Assembly: GCF_947242115.1 (NCBI RefSeq) | Contig: NC_074719.1 | Span: 43,736,384 to 43,800,383 of the forward strand | DNA from: Biomphalaria glabrata | Taxonomy: Eukaryota; Mollusca; Gastropoda; Planorbidae | Direction: 5' to 3' | Length of the DNA: 64,000 bases | Shown here: piece by piece, positions 62,285 to 64,000 of the stretch | Numbering within the stretch: position 1 is the first letter of the stretch | Layout of the letters: each line of letters begins with the position of its first letter | Notes under the pieces: generated by a model | Databases searched by the model: none | The model's input: the letters and a program-made list of their open reading frames with translations, nothing else | Told to the model about the DNA's origin: nothing | Made by a program: the position numbers and the translations under genes

Positions 62285-62779
62285 TTTTTAGGCGTATTTT
62301 TTTTATAAAAATCTTATTTCACAAAGTATTTGTTTTTAAATTTATTTATTATTTTATTTATTATATGATTTATTATTTTATTTATTATTTTATTTATTTT
62401 TATTTATTCCCGTTTTCTGCTTTTACTTTTTTATTGTGAGCTCTGAGCTGACACCGGTAATATTGTTTTGGGTTATGGTTTGAGTTATCAAGCCTGGCAT
62501 TTGTTAGACTTGTTTCAGATGCATCAGGAGCTGGTCAGCTAACTGCGCGTGCATTCACATTCTGTTCTATCATTCTACCCCATTATTATGTCATGGGGTC
62601 TTAAGTAAGATAAAACAATATGTTATGTGTAAATGACTACACACAAGCACTCGGTTTGACGGATAAACAACCTTTCACATGTAGGCCAAGTTACGAAATT
62701 GAAAATCATGTAAGATAACTGTTATACGGTGACTTACTTACGAACACTATATCATCTGTCTATTTGGCTATTAGTTCAG
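62285..62779. other. No gene seen; TTTATT-rich low complexity
   Basis: Irregular TTTATT repeats at about 62336-62407; nothing else assigned. Confidence 0.5.
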
Positions 62780-63245
62780 ACTTATCTTATCTTATATATT
62801 ACAGACGTTACTTCAAAAAGAAGATAATTACTTCCTCGCATTTCATGTGTCAATTTAGTCATGCATGTGAATCAATGACTTAAATTCTGCTTAGTCCTTG
62901 ATTTTCCTGGCTGATTCAGGCAACATATTCCATTCTATAATGGCACTAGGGAATAAGGAGCACGTGTACGAATGTGTGCTAGCGTAAGGAATAAGAAATG
63001 TGCCTCTATTTTTGTGTCTTTCTGAGTTTTTGTTTTTATATTTGTAAATTATGATTCAGTGTTTTATGCTTTATAGCTTCTATTCCTTGTATTTGGTTGT
63101 CTAGAAGTGCCTCAAAGTTTAGAGACTTTTTAAATATAATTTCTGTGTAGACGAATTCTGCTAGTAACCTTTTTAAACGTACATTATTGGTAGTAATAAA
63201 TAATAATGATGGAATCTTTAATAATAATGTAAAAACGCATGTGAC
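62780..63245 (-). mobile_element. CR1/L2-like LINE, longer 3' fragment
   Basis: The minus strand carries RLKRLLAEFVYTEIIFKKSL, then GIEAIKHKTLNHNLQI, then the WNGLP-equivalent region and the shared 3' end. It is more diverged than the copy at 26037-26525. Confidence 0.7.
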
Positions 63246-64000
63246 AGTTGCGCTTTCTACACAGCAATATAATACATGAGAAAACAAATAGTTGCAAATT
63301 AAATGTTAAATGTTTATAATGTAAATCTTGGAATCGTAATTTGTAATTTTATATTCAACAAATGTTTCAGCTAAAATATAACATTAATTTCTTTGTGGAG
63401 CTACGATTGAAGCTTCTAATTATACCGTGCAATTGTATATAGCAATTGTTTATAAATATGTTTTAACATTTGGATTGGAAATCATAGAAATATTTTATGC
63501 CCTTGCGTTTAACTACTAGAAATGTTCATCAGTAAAAGACTTTATTGTGATGTATGCTGGGAACCAGGTCAAGGACTCAAGGTGAAGGATAAATATAAAT
63601 ATAAACTCAAACTAACGCTTGCGGTTTATTGCCTTGCGTGATAATTTCCTTTCAACACCTGACCAGTTAGCACCAGCTAGCACCGGTTTGATCTCACCCA
63701 ACTTGCAGATATATATTTACAATAGCAACTTGGATTTTTTTTTATCGATGTCGTATATAGTCTGTATTCTAAGGAGGCACTTGGCCAGTTATTGCCAGAT
63801 GAACTTGGGTGCTGAAATTGCTATCTGGGCATATAAGTTTGCGCGAAATAATATTTCTTTTTTTTTTTACAAACTCCGTCTGTCTGTCTGTCTGTCTGTC
63901 ACACATTTCGTACAGATTATTTCAACCACTTCCATTTCATTGACACATTTTGAAACTTGGCACAATTATTCATAGTCCCTAACAACACATGAGTCAAAAA
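63246..64000. other. No gene seen
   Basis: AT-rich. A (GTCT)n microsatellite lies at 63877-63899. A 118-residue frame at 63619-63975 lacks motifs. Confidence 0.5.

Overview
The window is AT-rich animal DNA and most likely comes from a gastropod mollusc, probably a panpulmonate snail of the Biomphalaria/Bulinus kind. That placement is inferred from intronless class-A GPCRs in paralogous pairs, a tRNA-derived SINE present in eleven copies, and very dense degraded LINE, hAT and MITE debris. No sequence search was possible, so it is not proven. Four host genes can be supported. (1) The DNA-repair gene XRCC2 lies at 3332-6507 (+) in three exons; all splice phases agree and give a 399-residue product. 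(2) and (3) Two paralogous, intronless rhodopsin-class GPCRs lie at 8258-9745 (-) and 21226-22818 (-). Each carries an in-frame 27-bp minisatellite (16 and 18 units) that forms the third intracellular loop. (4) A GLIPR2/GAPR-1-like CAP-domain gene runs from 40426 to 57465 (+). Its CAP domain is spread over four exons (48711-48826, 50059-50189, 55733-55810, 57299-57465). It is preceded by a 129-nt exon and a string of four candidate micro-exons of 30, 33, 18 and 30 nt, all phase 0. The start exon was not found.

Layout: 0-8 kb holds LINE and SINE fragments around XRCC2. 8-23 kb holds the GPCR pair, separated by an hAT MITE with perfect 8-bp target duplications, a SINE with a perfect 18-bp duplication, a 61-bp minisatellite and a zinc-finger LINE. 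23-28.6 kb holds LINE 3' ends, an hAT-type element containing a 30-bp array, a GC-rich 31-bp minisatellite and a TTAA MITE. At 28.8-34.45 kb is a young, whole-looking LTR element inserted in a SINE: 572-bp LTRs about 99.6% identical, 5-bp duplication CCGTG. Its single ORF encodes Gag, a retropepsin-like domain and, at the very end, what reads as an RNA-recognition motif; no polymerase or integrase part is seen. At 35.4-39.6 kb is a 4.2-kb array of a 12-bp unit, open in more than one frame. 40-57.5 kb is the CAP gene, whose introns are filled with SINEs, LINEs (including a long R2-type LINE with a restriction-like endonuclease), hAT elements and a solo LTR. 57.5-64 kb is non-coding, with an hAT series, a 177-bp fold-back MITE, a SINE and LINE ends.

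The host genes do not form an obvious pathway. The strongest leads for something new are the Gag-protease-RRM element, the micro-exon front of the CAP gene, the minisatellite-expanded GPCR pair, and an hAT family that carries and re-amplifies its own 30-bp minisatellite.
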